DNA of 61,645 nt from Thermoproteota archaeon (lineage in GTDB: Archaea > Thermoproteota > Thermoprotei_A > Sulfolobales > Acidilobaceae): NCBI GenBank assembly GCA_030549835.1, contig JAUQQR010000003.1:1-61645 (forward strand). Direction: 5' to 3'. Position 1 is the stretch's first letter. Every line of letters begins with the position of its first letter. The notes under the pieces were generated by a model that was not told the DNA's origin, made no database searches, and saw only the letters and a list, made by a program, of their open reading frames with translations. The position numbers were made by a program, and so were the translations under genes. This document shows, piece after piece, positions 46,853 through 56,365 of this stretch.

Positions 46853-47608
46853 CTAGAATTTCTTATGCTTTAAACTTCTAGCGGTTAATATATTATTTAG
46901 TATCTTCTCTGGTATATTAAATACTTCTCTAGCTATCATTCTAATATAGGAGTCATCTGGGAGCCCCTTCTTCTCTAGTTTAAACTCTAAGGCAAGCGCG
47001 TGTTTTAAAGCCTCTTTACTTATTCTATCCCTCACTTCGCCATTACTAATAGCTTCTGCAATTTTAAATGCTATATAGAATTTAATATAGTTTTTTATTG
47101 TTTTAGACTTCTCAGGATATATTTTTAAAGCTGTTTTTATAAGATTTATAAGCTCATCTTTACTAGAAAAATTAAAGAATACCTCTGTTAACTTTAATCT
47201 AAGTATTCTAGATAGAGTATTATCGTCTACATCTCCTAATATAACCTTAATCTTCTCTCTAGCTATTTCTAGAGGCTCTTTACTCATTATATTAATTACA
47301 TTCTCATATTTAATCTCTTCTCTAAAAATTTTATCAAAAATATCTGGATACTGCTCTTCCAAACCCATACCGTACCTACCAACAACATATAGGCTAGCAA
47401 GCTCCTTATCATATAAGTCAGCTGGATTAGCGGCCCCCTTTAATGGCTTAATAGATTCTCTATTATAGGCATCCATAAGAATCCTAGTAACGTCAGATCT
47501 AGATAATGATCCCCCAGACTCCTCCCAATACTCTATAATATTATTCCATACATCCATAAGCACGTTAATTCTCTTCTTAACATCAACCTTACCTTTAACC
47601 ATGCCCAA
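46853..47608 (-). CDS. DUF2192-like protein, unknown function
   Basis: An all-helical, charged 251-residue cytoplasmic protein. KKRINVLMDVWNNIIEYW at the start and VGRYGMGLEEQYPDIFDKIF in the middle resemble the crenarchaeal DUF2192 family as I remember it; this is not verified. MGMVKG allows an alternative start at the second ATG. A lone gene with promoter sequence upstream; 157 AT-rich bases separate it from the HTH-CBS gene. Confidence 0.6.
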   Translation of the reverse strand: MGMVKGKVDVKKRINVLMDVWNNIIEYWEESGGSLSRSDVTRILMDAYNRESIKPLKGAANPADLYDKELASLYVVGRYGMGLEEQYPDIFDKIFREEIKYENVINIMSKEPLEIAREKIKVILGDVDDNTLSRILRLKLTEVFFNFSSKDELINLIKTALKIYPEKSKTIKNYIKFYIAFKIAEAISNGEVRDRISKEALKHALALEFKLEKKGLPDDSYIRMIAREVFNIPEKILNNILTARSLKHKKF

Positions 47609-47762
47609 AAAGCCACCCCAGCATGATCACAGCTATTTATCTCTACTTACTCTAGCTTTCTATTCCCTCTAAGGATTATCAGATCTACTGCTTTAAAGTT
47701 TACCCTTCTATTCCTCCGTTTCCTCCATGATTTTTAATAAAGGCTTTATAGATATTCAATTT

Positions 47763-47955
47763 GTCTCCAGATATTTCATATCTAGGAACTTCCATCTAGC
47801 TCACATAGATATGTTTATCCATATGAATTCATGAATAGTTTTTAAATCCAACTGCACAGGGCTCCCATTTAGGCTTATCCTCTGGGAAGCTTGGATTACT
47901 GCTTCCCAGGCTTCTTCTAGAATATAGACACTTATAATGCCTATAAGCATTTCCT
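47763..47955 (-). repeat. tnpB 3'-end relic, family A copy 2
   Basis: The 436-base gap between the DUF2192 and DUF996 genes holds a diverged copy of 10291-10484. The minus strand reads EMLIGIISVYILEEAWEAVI and on to NGSPVQLDLKTIHEF, in the frame matching copy 1 (EEMLISLGG...DESPRAVRLNSHP). The terminal hairpin survives at 47763-47789 (GTCTCCAGATAT/ATATCTAGGAAC) with mostly paired or wobble positions, so the stem outlived its sequence. The rest of the gap shows only AT-rich spacer. Confidence 0.5.
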
Positions 47956-48044
47956 CAAAACATCAAGAGAAAACAACCTCTCGCTATTCTCTAGATCTCT
48001 AACATCCGGTGAGCTATATTATCATTTTTACTTTCATTTAATTT

Positions 48045-48725
48045 TCATACCAAAATTCTCCCTAAGTTTATACCTATGCTATTCATAATAGCTCTTAATA
48101 TTTCCATTTGAGGTGGTTTTATTCTATGAAATGCTATAGCTAGTAGAATAAATCCCCATAGTATTACTATGTCTCCTACCAAAATATAGGGACTTATAAG
48201 ATATCCGCTTAATATTATGGATGCTAGCAAGCCTATAATAAATATTACATACCCGCCTAGTAATGTTAACCCTGAGGTCTTGAATAATCCTTCACTTGAA
48301 ACCTCAGATAATCTACTTAGAGACTTATATAGGAAGTATAATCCTATAGTGACAGCTATACCAGATATAATCTCTATGATAATTAAAGCGATCATTATAA
48401 TAACAGCAAAAACAGCGCCGAGGAGTGCACCAGCCGGATTCATAGTGTCGGAACTATTAGAGAAAATTATGTGTATAGAACCAATACCAATGAATAATGT
48501 AGCAATACCTATAAGAGCAAATATAACGAATAAATTAGCATTTTTAGATATGGACTTGTCTCCATAAATTTTAGATAGATTATAGAGAGAATAGACTATT
48601 AATATTAAACCTATAATTGCGAGGAGAGGCAAAACAATACTTGCAACCATAAAAACAGAACCTATTAACCCCAATAACCTGACAGTCCCAAACTTGACCA
48701 CTAAAACCACTTCACACTCTCTCAA
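48045..48725 (-). CDS. DUF996 family membrane protein
   Basis: 226 residues with five or six hydrophobic helices. LIGSVFMVASIVLPLLAIIG near the start, followed by LYNLSKIYGDKSISKNANLF, is the recognisable DUF996 pattern, in which a short helical-hairpin unit precedes a conserved Y-x-D motif. Function unknown. The first ten residues (MRECEVVLVV) may be untranslated; GTG codons just downstream would start at VKFGTVRLLG. Confidence 0.75.
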   Translation of the reverse strand: MRECEVVLVVKFGTVRLLGLIGSVFMVASIVLPLLAIIGLILIVYSLYNLSKIYGDKSISKNANLFVIFALIGIATLFIGIGSIHIIFSNSSDTMNPAGALLGAVFAVIIMIALIIIEIISGIAVTIGLYFLYKSLSRLSEVSSEGLFKTSGLTLLGGYVIFIIGLLASIILSGYLISPYILVGDIVILWGFILLAIAFHRIKPPQMEILRAIMNSIGINLGRILV

Positions 48726-48938
48726 ATTCTATCTAATTCAGCAGTAATAACATTGCATGGAATATTTGGGGTTCTGATAGTCTATGGTCAAATGGCTCAT
48801 ATATTGTTAATAAATCCTACTAATACCATTATTTGAATAGTTTCCCTATAGGCTTTACTAATTACGTGTACTTATAGGTTTTTGACACACCTTAATCTAT
48901 AACTTTTAGGTCTAATTTTTAATTCAAAGGGGTAGATA

Positions 48939-49121
48939 TTGTTTAGTGTTAAGGAGGTTTTGAGAGAAGATATTGAGGTTATTGATGCTGAGGATTGTGG
49001 AGATATTAATGATTGTATAAGGTTATGCTATGAGCGTAAAGTGCTGAGAGTTAGGCCTGAGATTTTAGAGAAGATTAAGGGGGTTAGTAGGGATTGTGTC
49101 ATTATCGTTAGTATAGACTGA
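48939..49121 (+). CDS. Small acidic protein, unknown
   Basis: Not recognised. 60 residues from TTG 48939: VKEVLREDIEVIDAEDCGDI and on to a basic middle and IVSID end, with three cysteines spaced as if in a small fold. An A+T-rich region with a G-rich ribosome site (GGGG, about 8 bases upstream) precedes it. A real but orphan gene is likely. Confidence 0.5.
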   Translation: MFSVKEVLREDIEVIDAEDCGDINDCIRLCYERKVLRVRPEILEKIKGVSRDCVIIVSID

Positions 49122-49161
49122 TTTCTTTGTAAAAGTTTTAAACTGTTTTAGTTACTATATG

Positions 49162-49401
49162 TATGACAAGTTCAAGTGTAAGATGTACGGGTTTGAGCGA
49201 AACCCACACTATGCAGCCTGCCTAAACCTATTCTCCGCCTCAATGATAGCTGGGTAGCTATTAGGAACTAAAGTATATTCCTATTCCTCAAGGCGGGCTC
49301 GGCGGTGTCCGCTAATGTACCCCCCCAATGACTCCGCGGTAGGTGAGCGGGTGCTGAGGGAAAGGCCCGTGTTGAATATATTCAAAACGGGCAACCACTG
49401 A
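49162..49401 (+). repeat. tnpB 3'-end relic with zinc-finger remnant and hairpin, family C
   Basis: The 324-base gap between the small ORF and the SpoIIM-like gene. A frame from 49162 to TGA 49399, with one TAG, begins KFKCKMYGFERNPHYAACLN, a decayed form of the TnpB pattern CxxCGFexDRDxxAxxN, and ends VGERVLRERPVLNIFKTGNH. The end coincides with a stem-loop at 49365-49392 (GCCCGT...ACGGGC around the palindrome TTGAATATATTCAA). Only the last 80 or so codons exist, so this is a truncated transposon end. Confidence 0.6.
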
Positions 49402-49445
49402 TTTATTAAGGTTAACTCTATAGTTATTACTGTGGGTCTGGTGGT

Positions 49446-50015
49446 TTGAGTAGGTTATTAGTGTTTATGTTAGATTATAGGCTTATATATGCTTGGGTAT
49501 TGCTTACTCTCATATTTGGGCTTTTCGCTGTTATTGCTTCAGCTGTGTACCCTCTCTTTAAAGGTTCTATTGAGGATTTTATCTCTAGTTTTATTGAGAG
49601 TAGGCTTCCTGAACCTAGTATTAATCCATTCCTAATACTATCTCTTATCTTAGTTAATAATTCTATTGTAGTAATTGTTGTAGGATTATTATCTATAACA
49701 GTTTTGGTTCCATTAGCTGTATTAGCTTTTAATGGTGCTATAGTAGGTTTTATTATATCTCTTACTAATATTAATATGGGTTTAAGTTATCCAGCAATAT
49801 TCATATTACTAGCACCTCACGGTATAATTGAGGTCCCAGCTTTAGCCTTAGTCTCATCAGTATTTATAGCATTCTTTATTGGTGGGCTTAAACTATTCAT
49901 ATCTATACTGCCTAGGGTTATAGTCACATCTCTCATAATGATATTTGTAGCTGCTATAATAGAATCTACAGTAACATTAATGTTAGGGTTAATATTCATG
50001 TCCATATTTAGGTGA
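49446..50015 (+). CDS. SpoIIM (DUF95) family membrane protein
   Basis: 189 residues with five hydrophobic segments. FNGAIVGFIISLTNI and ILLAPHGIIEVPAL are the hallmark of the SpoIIM/DUF95 family, found in many archaea without a sporulation role. TTG start. Its stop overlaps the start of the next gene by 4 bases, and it is likely to act together with that secreted protein at the membrane. Confidence 0.8.
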   Translation: MSRLLVFMLDYRLIYAWVLLTLIFGLFAVIASAVYPLFKGSIEDFISSFIESRLPEPSINPFLILSLILVNNSIVVIVVGLLSITVLVPLAVLAFNGAIVGFIISLTNINMGLSYPAIFILLAPHGIIEVPALALVSSVFIAFFIGGLKLFISILPRVIVTSLIMIFVAAIIESTVTLMLGLIFMSIFR

Positions 50016-50770
50016 GTAATGTGCTAATACCAATACTATTACTACTAACTATAACATTAAGCCTTGCTAGTACATCATATGAGCTCAGAGATAGGCAATC
50101 CTTAGACCTCTTAGATAGCGGGTTATATACTCTGAGAGTTAATGGTTTAGACCTAGTTAAAGTACGGTTAGAAGCTAATATGTACAATGTGAGTATACAT
50201 GTAGTGAGTTATAGTAATAACCTAGACATAATTCTAATCCTACTAAGTAGAGGTAATGTCTCAATAAGTAGCTGGGATCGAGAACTAGATGGAGGCTTAA
50301 GTATTAGTGTAGAGTTAAGAGTACCTCACTGTAATATTACTTCTATCCCTACAATTTATAGGGGTATGAGTGAGATACCTATACCAATAATAGGTGTATA
50401 CTGTAGAGATAGGGGACCTGGATATACTGTTACTATCAAGCCAGTTATACCCCACGATTCTATCAAGGCCAGTCCTAACAGCTGGGTTTCAGTAAGGGCA
50501 TATTCTAAGAGTTTAGACTATGAAGCCATAGTCATATATGGAGTCTATATGGGGTTAGGCCAAGAGAATACTACCACTAGAAGTGTAATATTAACTCAAC
50601 CTAGTAATTTAACCTTAATAACCCCTCTAATAATAGAATCTACGAGTAGAAATTATTTTATAATCTCAGAAATTATATCTAGTATTAATTACCTTAAATT
50701 AATAGGTTTACTTACTATACTTCTATTCGTGATGGTGCTAGAATTTGGAGTTTTTAGAGAAGGTAGTTAG
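50012..50770 (+). CDS. Secreted, C-terminally anchored protein, unknown
   Basis: Not recognised. 252 residues: a signal sequence (IPILLLLTITLSLASTS), a beta-rich exterior part with many asparagine-serine/threonine sites (for example NVSIH, NITSI, NTTTR) and two cysteines close to residue 108 and 129, then a single C-terminal helix (LIGLLTILLFVMVLEFGVF). This is the layout of an archaeal surface protein. Coupled to the SpoIIM-like gene before it, and its 3' end overlaps ribB by 26 bases. Confidence 0.6.
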   Translation: MSNVLIPILLLLTITLSLASTSYELRDRQSLDLLDSGLYTLRVNGLDLVKVRLEANMYNVSIHVVSYSNNLDIILILLSRGNVSISSWDRELDGGLSISVELRVPHCNITSIPTIYRGMSEIPIPIIGVYCRDRGPGYTVTIKPVIPHDSIKASPNSWVSVRAYSKSLDYEAIVIYGVYMGLGQENTTTRSVILTQPSNLTLITPLIIESTSRNYFIISEIISSINYLKLIGLLTILLFVMVLEFGVFREGS

Positions 50771-51434
50771 AGCTATTAGACTAGGATACCCAGTAATGAT
50801 CTATGATGATGACAATAGAGAGGCAGAAGTTGACCTAGTATACCCTGCATGGGCTGCAGACCCAGATGTAATTTATACTTTAAGAGTTGAAGCTGGAGGT
50901 CTAATATGCTATGTTACAGAGTCTAGAGTTACTAGTATTCTAGGACTCCCCTGGGGTGACGAGATCCTAATGAACTACGGTAAGCTGGCTCTCTTAGCGA
51001 GTAAGAGGTTAAGGTATGGGGATAGGCCTGCCTTCACCATATGGGTTAACCATATTAATGTCAGGACTGGAATTAGTGATGAGGATCGAAGCCTAACTAT
51101 TCGTAGACTTGATGATATAGTTAAGCTAATACATGAAGGTAGGATTGAGGAGGCTAAGAGTATATTCTACTCAGAGTTTCAGGCTCCAGGACACGTTCCA
51201 ATACTTGCAGCTAGAGACTTAAGAGTTAGGAGAGGTCATACTGAGATTAGTATAGCATTATTTAAGATTGCAGGACTAAGACCGAGTCTAGTATTAGCTG
51301 AAATGCTCTCTAGGGGTAAATCTATGAGTTTAGAGGAGGCTAAGACTATAGCCTTAAGTAGAAGTATCCCCCTAGTTCTTGGGAGTGATATTATTAAGTG
51401 GTGTATGAGTAGTGAAGTGTGTTGGAGTAGTTGA
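50745..51434 (+). CDS. ribB: 3,4-dihydroxy-2-butanone 4-phosphate synthase
   Basis: Makes the four-carbon precursor of riboflavin from ribulose 5-phosphate. IYDDDNREAEVDLVYPAW near residue 19 holds the acidic metal-binding loop (DDxNREaE), TYRV-like GGLICYVT follows, and RRGHTEISIALFKIAGLRPS then LAEML is the C-terminal signature with the catalytic histidine. 229 residues. Starts inside the preceding gene and overlaps ribC by 23 bases. Confidence 0.93.
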   Translation: MEFLEKVVRAIRLGYPVMIYDDDNREAEVDLVYPAWAADPDVIYTLRVEAGGLICYVTESRVTSILGLPWGDEILMNYGKLALLASKRLRYGDRPAFTIWVNHINVRTGISDEDRSLTIRRLDDIVKLIHEGRIEEAKSIFYSEFQAPGHVPILAARDLRVRRGHTEISIALFKIAGLRPSLVLAEMLSRGKSMSLEEAKTIALSRSIPLVLGSDIIKWCMSSEVCWSS

Positions 51435-51876
51435 TACAACTTTCGCTAGAGTTGATATGGCTAAAGTTGCTATTGAAGTATTAGAGAGAGAATTACCAGG
51501 CTATAGGATTGTGAGGCACACAGTGCCAGGTATAAAGGATATACCGGCAGCCGCTAAGAGATTAATAGACTATGGTTGCGACGCTATAATAACATTTGGC
51601 TGGGTCGGATCACACATCATAGATAAGTATAGCTACTTAGCATCAAGCATAGGCTTAATAATGCTCGGCATAATGACTGGCAAAGTACTAATAGATGTAA
51701 CAGTACATGAAGATGAAGCTGAGAAACCTGAAGACCTGAAGAGAATAGCCATAGATAGAGCTAGAGCACATGCAGGCAACCTAGTAGCACTTATTAGAGG
51801 CGGAATGCAAGCATTAACTCCAAAAGCTGGTATGGGGGTTAGGCAAGGCTACCCAGATGTAGGACCTATATCTTGA
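51412..51876 (+). CDS. ribC: Riboflavin synthase, archaeal type
   Basis: Dismutates two lumazines to riboflavin. Archaeal enzymes are unrelated to bacterial RibE and resemble lumazine synthase. GVVDTTFARVDMAKVAIEVL opens it, TVPGIKDIPAAAKRL gives the substrate loop, and HEDEAEKPEDLKRIAIDRAR follows. 154 residues. It overlaps ribB at the start and the convergent RHH-coiled-coil gene by 28 bases at the end. Confidence 0.92.
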   Translation: MKCVGVVDTTFARVDMAKVAIEVLERELPGYRIVRHTVPGIKDIPAAAKRLIDYGCDAIITFGWVGSHIIDKYSYLASSIGLIMLGIMTGKVLIDVTVHEDEAEKPEDLKRIAIDRARAHAGNLVALIRGGMQALTPKAGMGVRQGYPDVGPIS

Positions 51877-52559
51877 ACTCTTAAAACCCACACACCATTA
51901 TCCTCGTCATATAATAGTAAGCCTATCTTAGCTAGCTTCCTAAATAGCTTACCAGCACTCTCTCCTAGAAATGACTCTATTAGTGTTGAGGCTTCATCAA
52001 CATCCCTAATACTAATACTTTGAACTTCTTCTCTAAAACTCTCCCATAAATCAGGGTCTATAGCTATTCTCTCACCGCCATACTCTAATACTATAGCCCC
52101 TTCTTTCTTAAGCTTCTCAAAGAACTTCTCAGGGGACTTCATCCACTGAACATCTTCACTAAAAACTACACCTTGACTTTTAAGTCTCTCAATAGCCGTT
52201 ATAGGCTTCTTAGCTTCTCTTACAATTGTCTTAGCAGTCTTCTCCTTCTCTTGACTAATAGATTCTAAGATTGTTATAATATCTGATATCTTCCTAGAAA
52301 TATCATCTATTTTACCTGTATATGGGTTCATGAGATCAGATACTATTCTCTCAATTCTCTTACCTATAGCTTCTGAGAGCTCTTTAACACTTAAACCCTC
52401 GACTTTCTCTCCACGTTCTCCTAAAGCTTTCTTAACCACACTTTTCACATATTCTGAGACTAGATTATACCCCTCTCTCCTACTTATAGCTTTTAAAGCC
52501 TCATACTCACCTCTACTAAGCTCAATCTTAATTATAACCTTATCTTCGGTCTTAGACAA
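51849..52559 (-). CDS. RHH/coiled-coil protein, unknown
   Basis: 236 residues. The first 50 (VIIKIELSRGEYEALKAISR...SEYVKSVVKKAL) look like a ribbon-helix-helix DNA-binding unit, followed by a coiled-coil-like stretch (residues 60-120) and a C-terminal domain of about 90 residues with an aromatic-acidic pattern (YGGERIAIDPDLWESFREEV). Not a family I can name. It is inserted between ribC and ribH on the other strand, so a role in the riboflavin genes is possible but only suggested by position. Confidence 0.65.
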   Translation of the reverse strand: MSKTEDKVIIKIELSRGEYEALKAISRREGYNLVSEYVKSVVKKALGERGEKVEGLSVKELSEAIGKRIERIVSDLMNPYTGKIDDISRKISDIITILESISQEKEKTAKTIVREAKKPITAIERLKSQGVVFSEDVQWMKSPEKFFEKLKKEGAIVLEYGGERIAIDPDLWESFREEVQSISIRDVDEASTLIESFLGESAGKLFRKLAKIGLLLYDEDNGVWVLRVQDIGPTSG

Positions 52560-52811
52560 CTATATCCCTACTTAAAGTTTACTAATCCTAGGCTATTAAC
52601 ATATAATGATTCAACTAGGGTAAAAGTAGTAGTAATATTCTCTAAAGTCTTGTATTACCTTAATAATTAGGGCTATAGGCATTCTAGTGGAAAGTTTCTT
52701 ATAACATAGTAGTGTATTGAATTCACCTATGCATAATGTCTAGTGGTACTTTCTGTATATACTTATATTAGCTTTTAAGGGTTAGATATTATCGTTATGT
52801 GAGGGATCTTA

Positions 52812-53270
52812 ATGTCTAGTGCTAGGCTTGCCATAGTCGTGTCTGAATTTAACTATGATATTACTAGGATTATGCTTGAGAAAGCTTTAGATCATGCTAA
52901 GTTTATTGGAGCTGAGGTTACTGTAATCTATAGAGTACCTGGTACTTTTGATTCGCCCTACGGCGTTCTTGAGGTTATTAAGCTTGACTATGTTGATGCT
53001 GTAGTAGTTTTGGGTGCAGTGATTCAGGGTGAGACTAGGCATGACGAGGTTGTAGCTCATCAGGCTGCAAGGAAGCTATTGGATCTTGGAGTCCAGTATG
53101 GTAAGCCTGTAACTCTAGGTGTTATAGGTCCTGGAGCCTCTAGGATACAAGCCTTAGAGAGAGCTGAAGAATATGCTAGGAGAGCTGTTGAAGCTGCAGT
53201 TAAACTAGTTAAGAGGAAGAGTTTAATAGAGAAGACTAAGTATGAGGGTAAAACTATTATTATAGAGTAG
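52812..53270 (+). CDS. ribH: 6,7-dimethyl-8-ribityllumazine synthase
   Basis: Condenses the RibB product with the pyrimidine intermediate. [35 protein letters not shown] and [20 protein letters not shown], with the catalytic histidine after GETRHDE, are family features. 152 residues, cage-forming. ATG 52812 after GAGGGATC; a TATA-like CTTTTAAGGG lies about 45 bases earlier. Confidence 0.95.
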   Translation: MSSARLAIVVSEFNYDITRIMLEKALDHAKFIGAEVTVIYRVPGTFDSPYGVLEVIKLDYVDAVVVLGAVIQGETRHDEVVAHQAARKLLDLGVQYGKPVTLGVIGPGASRIQALERAEEYARRAVEAAVKLVKRKSLIEKTKYEGKTIIIE

Positions 53271-53310
53271 GGGGAATAAGATTACGTAGAGTAAAAGGTG
53301 TAAATTAGAG

Positions 53311-54042
53311 TTGAGACTAAAATACGCTACAAGGATAACCGTCATAGAGCTCGTAGGCTATAGAGAGTGGACTGAGAGTCTAGGGAGTGATAGAGAGTGG
53401 TTTATACAAGAAACACAGGCAACCCTATATAAGAGCTTACAGGAGGTAGCCTCAAGGCTTGGAGGCTTTGTGTTACCAGTTAGATATGACTATATGCTAA
53501 TACTAGCTTCTAATATTAACGTAGATGATCACCGAGAAATACTAGAGATAGCATCTCAAAACTCAAAAGTAGAGGTTAGGATAGCTAGCTCATGTGATAA
53601 AACCCCTCTAGGAGCAGAGAGGAGAGCATTAGAAATACTTAGAAAAATAAGAGGGGATGGCCTAGCATATGAGGTATGTGGTGATGACGAAATAGTAGTA
53701 ATAGCTCACCTAGATGTTAATAATATAACATTAAATACGCTAAGCGAGGGAGTAGTAAAGACTTATCATACAATGCTAAATCTTATAAGTAGACTAGCAG
53801 ATTTAATAGAGCCTAGGGGGGGCGTAATACAGTATTTAGGAGGAGATAATATACTAGTAGTACTACCAGTAGAAGAGTATTTAAGCTCAGCTACTTTACT
53901 TATTAGAGAATCAAATTTAAAAGCTGGGCTTGGCATAGCTAGAACAGCTCGAGAAGCCTTAAAACTAGCAGCACAAGCACTTCACGAAATTAGATCTAGA
54001 GTAGATAAGCGTAACATGGTAATATCATATATTGACTTATAA
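53311..54042 (+). CDS. GTP cyclohydrolase III
   Basis: Opens GTP to the formylaminopyrimidine phosphate in the archaeal riboflavin/F420 route (EC 3.5.4.29). Two related halves: ITVIELVGYREWTESLGSDR and DNILVVLPVEEYLSSAT, and GLGIARTAREALKLAAQALH, which ends like the Methanocaldococcus enzyme. 243 residues; two GGDN/DYM-type metal sites (RYDYMLIL, LGGDNILV). TTG start. Completes the riboflavin supply with ribB, ribC and ribH. Confidence 0.92.
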   Translation: MRLKYATRITVIELVGYREWTESLGSDREWFIQETQATLYKSLQEVASRLGGFVLPVRYDYMLILASNINVDDHREILEIASQNSKVEVRIASSCDKTPLGAERRALEILRKIRGDGLAYEVCGDDEIVVIAHLDVNNITLNTLSEGVVKTYHTMLNLISRLADLIEPRGGVIQYLGGDNILVVLPVEEYLSSATLLIRESNLKAGLGIARTAREALKLAAQALHEIRSRVDKRNMVISYIDL

Positions 54043-54114
54043 TGAACCTTAAATATCCTAGCATCTATAGGATTATAAACTGTGACTTAAAGTTATAGAT
54101 TATAGGATTAGAGT

Positions 54115-56295
54115 ATGAGTATATTAGAGCTTAAAGTAGCAGAGGCACACCCTACAGATGCTGGGAGGAAGATTGCTAGAGTTAGCTTTACAGCTATGTC
54201 AAAGTTAGGTGTTAGAAGTGGTGATTTCATCCAAGTTGAAGCCAATGGTAGGGTTGCTGTTGTCCGTGTCTGGCCCTTAAAAGGAGAAGATATAGATAAG
54301 AATATTATTAGGATTGATGGTTATCTAAGAGAAGCTTTAGGTATTAAGATTGGAGATGTTGTTAAGGTTAGTAGGGTTGATAGGATAGAGCCTGCAACTA
54401 GGGTGACTCTAGCTCCCGTAGAACATCCTATTAAGGTATCTAAAGATCTAATAGGTTATATTAAAGAAGAGTTAATTAATAAGCCCGTTAGCCGTGGCGA
54501 GCTTATAGTTATTCCAACGCTCTATGGCTATATTAACCTAGTTGTAGTCTCAACTCAGCCCTCACAAGTTGTATATGTATCTCAGGATACAGAGATTACT
54601 ATTAAGGAGTCTCCAGTTACTTTAGAGAGAGTTACTCCTAGAGGAGTTCCTCGAGTAACATGGGAGGATATTGGTGACTTAGAAGATGCTAAAGAGAGGA
54701 TTAGAGAAATAGTCGAGTTGCCTATGAGGCATCCCGAGCTCTTTAAACACTTAGGGATAGAGCCTCCTAAAGGAATACTATTATATGGGCCTCCAGGGAC
54801 GGGAAAGACGCTATTAGCTAAGGCTTTAGCTAACGAGATTGGAGCATACTTCATTACTATAAATGGCCCAGAGATTATGAGTAAATTCTATGGTGAAAGT
54901 GAGGAGAGGTTAAGACAGGTATTTAAGGAGGCGGAAGAGAACGCTCCGGCTATCATATTCATTGATGAGATTGACGCTATAGCGCCTAAAAGAGAAGAAG
55001 TTGTAGGTGAAGTTGAGAAGAGAGTAGTAGCTCAACTCTTAACATTAATGGATGGGCTTAAGGAAAGAGGAAAGGTCATAGTCATAGGAGCAACTAATAG
55101 ACCTGAAGCCTTAGACCCAGCACTTAGGAGGCCCGGGAGGTTTGATAGGGAAATAGAGATTAGACCTCCAGATAAGAATGCTAGAGCTGAGATACTAAGA
55201 GTACACACTAGATATATGCCCTTAGCAGAGGATGTTGATATAGATAAGATAGCTGAGATAACTCATGGATATACTGGTGCAGATATAGCTGCATTAGCTA
55301 AAGAAGCCGCTATGGCTGCTCTAAGAAGATTCATTAAATCTGGAGTCGTGGACTTATCTAAAGCTGAAGAGATCCCAGTAGATATACTTAGGAACCTGAA
55401 AGTTACATTAGCGGACTTTATGGAGGCTATGAAGTTCATTAGACCGTCACTTATGAGAGAAATTTATGTTGAAGTCCCAGAGGTTAGATGGAGTGATATT
55501 GGTGGTCTTGAAGATGTAAAGCATGAGTTGAGAGAGGCTGTAGAGTGGCCATTAAAATATCCAGGTCTCTTTGAGAAAATGGGTATAAGGCCTCCTAGGG
55601 GTATTCTACTCTATGGTCCTCCAGGGACTGGTAAGACTCTACTAGCTAAAGCTGTAGCTACTGAGAGTGGAGCAAACTTTATAGCAGTTAGAGGACCAGA
55701 GATTCTAAGTAAGTGGGTTGGAGAAAGTGAAAAAGCTATTAGGAAAATCTTCGAGAGAGCTAGGCAAGTTGCTCCAGCAATAGTATTCTTTGATGAGATA
55801 GACTCTATAGTCCCAGCTAGAGGCTACAGGTTTGACTCCTCAGGTGTAACTGATAGGATAGTGAATCAGATGCTTACAGAAATGGATGGAATACAGCCTC
55901 TAAAGAATGTTGTAGTAATCGGAGCATCTAATAGAGCTGAGCTCTTAGACCCAGCACTTCTAAGACCTGGGAGATTCGATAGAATAATCTACGTACCACC
56001 ACCAGATAGAAATGCTAGAAAAGAGATATTCAGGGTTCACCTTAGAAGAGTGCCAGTAGCGAGTGATGTAGATATAGATAAACTAGCTGAGCTAACAGAA
56101 GGATATACAGGTGCAGATATAGAAGCTATTGTTAGAGAAGCTGTTATGTTAAAGTTGAGAGATAAGCTTGAGCCAGGCCCAGTAGAAATGAAGTATTTCC
56201 TTAAAGCATTAGAGAAGGTTAGACCAAGTTTAACAAGTGAAGATGTAGAGAGATTTGAAAGAACATATAGAGAGCTTAAGAGAATGGTAGGATAA
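54115..56295 (+). CDS. cdc48: CDC48/VCP two-ring AAA+ ATPase
   Basis: Hexameric unfoldase for protein quality control. An N domain of about 180 residues precedes two AAA modules. Walker A GPPGTGKT lies at about residues 225-232 and 501-508, Walker [15 protein letters not shown] and [14 protein letters not shown], and second-region arginines [10 protein letters not shown] and [10 protein letters not shown]. 726 residues, full length; ends without the extra eukaryotic tail. ATG at 54115 after a TATA-like ATTATAAAC. Confidence 0.97.
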   Translation: MSILELKVAEAHPTDAGRKIARVSFTAMSKLGVRSGDFIQVEANGRVAVVRVWPLKGEDIDKNIIRIDGYLREALGIKIGDVVKVSRVDRIEPATRVTLAPVEHPIKVSKDLIGYIKEELINKPVSRGELIVIPTLYGYINLVVVSTQPSQVVYVSQDTEITIKESPVTLERVTPRGVPRVTWEDIGDLEDAKERIREIVELPMRHPELFKHLGIEPPKGILLYGPPGTGKTLLAKALANEIGAYFITINGPEIMSKFYGESEERLRQVFKEAEENAPAIIFIDEIDAIAPKREEVVGEVEKRVVAQLLTLMDGLKERGKVIVIGATNRPEALDPALRRPGRFDREIEIRPPDKNARAEILRVHTRYMPLAEDVDIDKIAEITHGYTGADIAALAKEAAMAALRRFIKSGVVDLSKAEEIPVDILRNLKVTLADFMEAMKFIRPSLMREIYVEVPEVRWSDIGGLEDVKHELREAVEWPLKYPGLFEKMGIRPPRGILLYGPPGTGKTLLAKAVATESGANFIAVRGPEILSKWVGESEKAIRKIFERARQVAPAIVFFDEIDSIVPARGYRFDSSGVTDRIVNQMLTEMDGIQPLKNVVVIGASNRAELLDPALLRPGRFDRIIYVPPPDRNARKEIFRVHLRRVPVASDVDIDKLAELTEGYTGADIEAIVREAVMLKLRDKLEPGPVEMKYFLKALEKVRPSLTSEDVERFERTYRELKRMVG

Positions 56296-56365
56296 CAGGA
56301 ACAATCAGTATTATATGCTAAATATTTAAGGTTATATATTTATCTTCTAGGTAGGCGTAGTATAA

